Of a stretch of 6,254 bases of DNA, positions 6,108 to 6,254 are shown one piece after another. Where the stretch lies: assembly GCA_046541715.1 (NCBI GenBank), contig JBKHCS010000151.1, positions 1 to 6,254 of the forward strand, in the 5' to 3' direction. A model generated the notes under the pieces. That model was not told the DNA's origin. It made no database searches and saw only the letters and a program-made list of their open reading frames with translations. How positions within the stretch are numbered: the stretch's first letter is position 1; every line of letters begins with the position of its first letter. The translations under genes were made by a program, and so were the position numbers. This DNA is from CAYPUT01 sp046541715 (GTDB taxonomy: Bacteria > Spirochaetota > Spirochaetia > DSM-27196 > PWMO01).

Positions 6108-6254
6108 ATGAGCGTCAGAATTGTCTATTGGCAACACGATGATCACTGGATCGGCTACCTCGACGATTACCCGGATTACTGGACGCAGGGAGAGACCTTT
6201 GAGGATCTCCAAGAGCATCTTCGGGACTTGTACGCAGATCTGTCCGGGGGGCTC
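6108..6254 (+). CDS. hicB: HicB-family antitoxin, N-terminal part (runs off the window)
   Basis: The 49 codons visible stay open to the window edge. The protein starts MSVRIVYWQHDDHWIGYLDD and continues with YPDYWTQGETFEDLQEHL, the W-x-G-Y-L, P-D-Y-x-T-Q-G-E-T and E-x-L pattern of the HicB antitoxin N-terminal domain, a degraded RNase H-like fold that binds and blocks the HicA mRNA interferase. Short HicB proteins of this kind are about 70-75 residues, so about a third is missing, and a hicA gene is expected just downstream. That would be the order antitoxin first, unlike the classical hicA-hicB order. The ATG at 6108 is the first in frame that keeps the family start. It has no convincing ribosome site; an overlapping ATG at 6103 stops after two codons. 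Family call is firm; the toxin partner is not visible. Confidence 0.85.
   Translation, partial: MSVRIVYWQHDDHWIGYLDDYPDYWTQGETFEDLQEHLRDLYADLSGGL

Noticed and set aside
1..6254. CRISPR arrays, tRNA or rRNA genes, insertion sequences, attachment sites
   Set aside because: No spaced direct repeats, tRNA-like cloverleaf, transposase motifs or terminal inverted repeats were seen on either strand; nearly all sequence is accounted for by the listed genes.

Overview
The window is GC-rich, tightly packed bacterial chromosomal DNA holding five recognisable complete protein genes and the 5' part of a sixth. No tRNA, rRNA, CRISPR array, insertion sequence or phage gene was seen. The host cannot be proven from the sequence. 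A sensory periplasmic binding protein next to a HisKA_2-type histidine kinase, a fused CoA-disulfide reductase/rhodanese and this form of HicB would fit a high-GC spirochaete or a similar Gram-negative environmental anaerobe. That placement is an inference of low to moderate confidence.

Layout. (1) 6-851 (+) encodes an alpha/beta hydrolase. It converges on (2) 818-1387 (-), a CPBP/CAAX-type intramembrane glutamic protease, and the two coding regions overlap tail to tail by 34 bp. (3) 1440-2585 (+) encodes a secreted sugar-type periplasmic binding protein, divergent from the protease gene. After 14 bp comes (4) 2600-3931 (+), a membrane histidine kinase with a periplasmic sensor region. Genes 3 and 4 look like one operon. 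No transporter permease, ATPase or response regulator accompanies them in the window, so they read as a ligand-sensing pair comparable in logic to LuxP/LuxQ rather than an import system. (5) An AT-rich 98 bp intergenic region carries a near-consensus sigma-70 promoter and an inverted repeat, and drives 4030-6060 (+). This gene encodes a 676-residue CoA-disulfide/persulfide reductase with two C-terminal rhodanese domains, the first lacking its catalytic cysteine and the second intact. A hairpin lies over its stop codon. (6) 6108 to the window end (+) is the N-terminal 49 codons of a HicB-family antitoxin.

Functional reading. The left half holds two unrelated hydrolytic enzymes. The middle is a signalling module that probably converts occupancy of a periplasmic ligand-binding protein into kinase activity. 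The right half is a stand-alone sulfur/thiol redox enzyme followed by the start of a toxin-antitoxin locus. I found no clearly new system. The points most worth a second look are the orphan binding-protein/kinase pair, the tandem rhodanese architecture with one dead site, and the short promoter-to-start distances at two genes.
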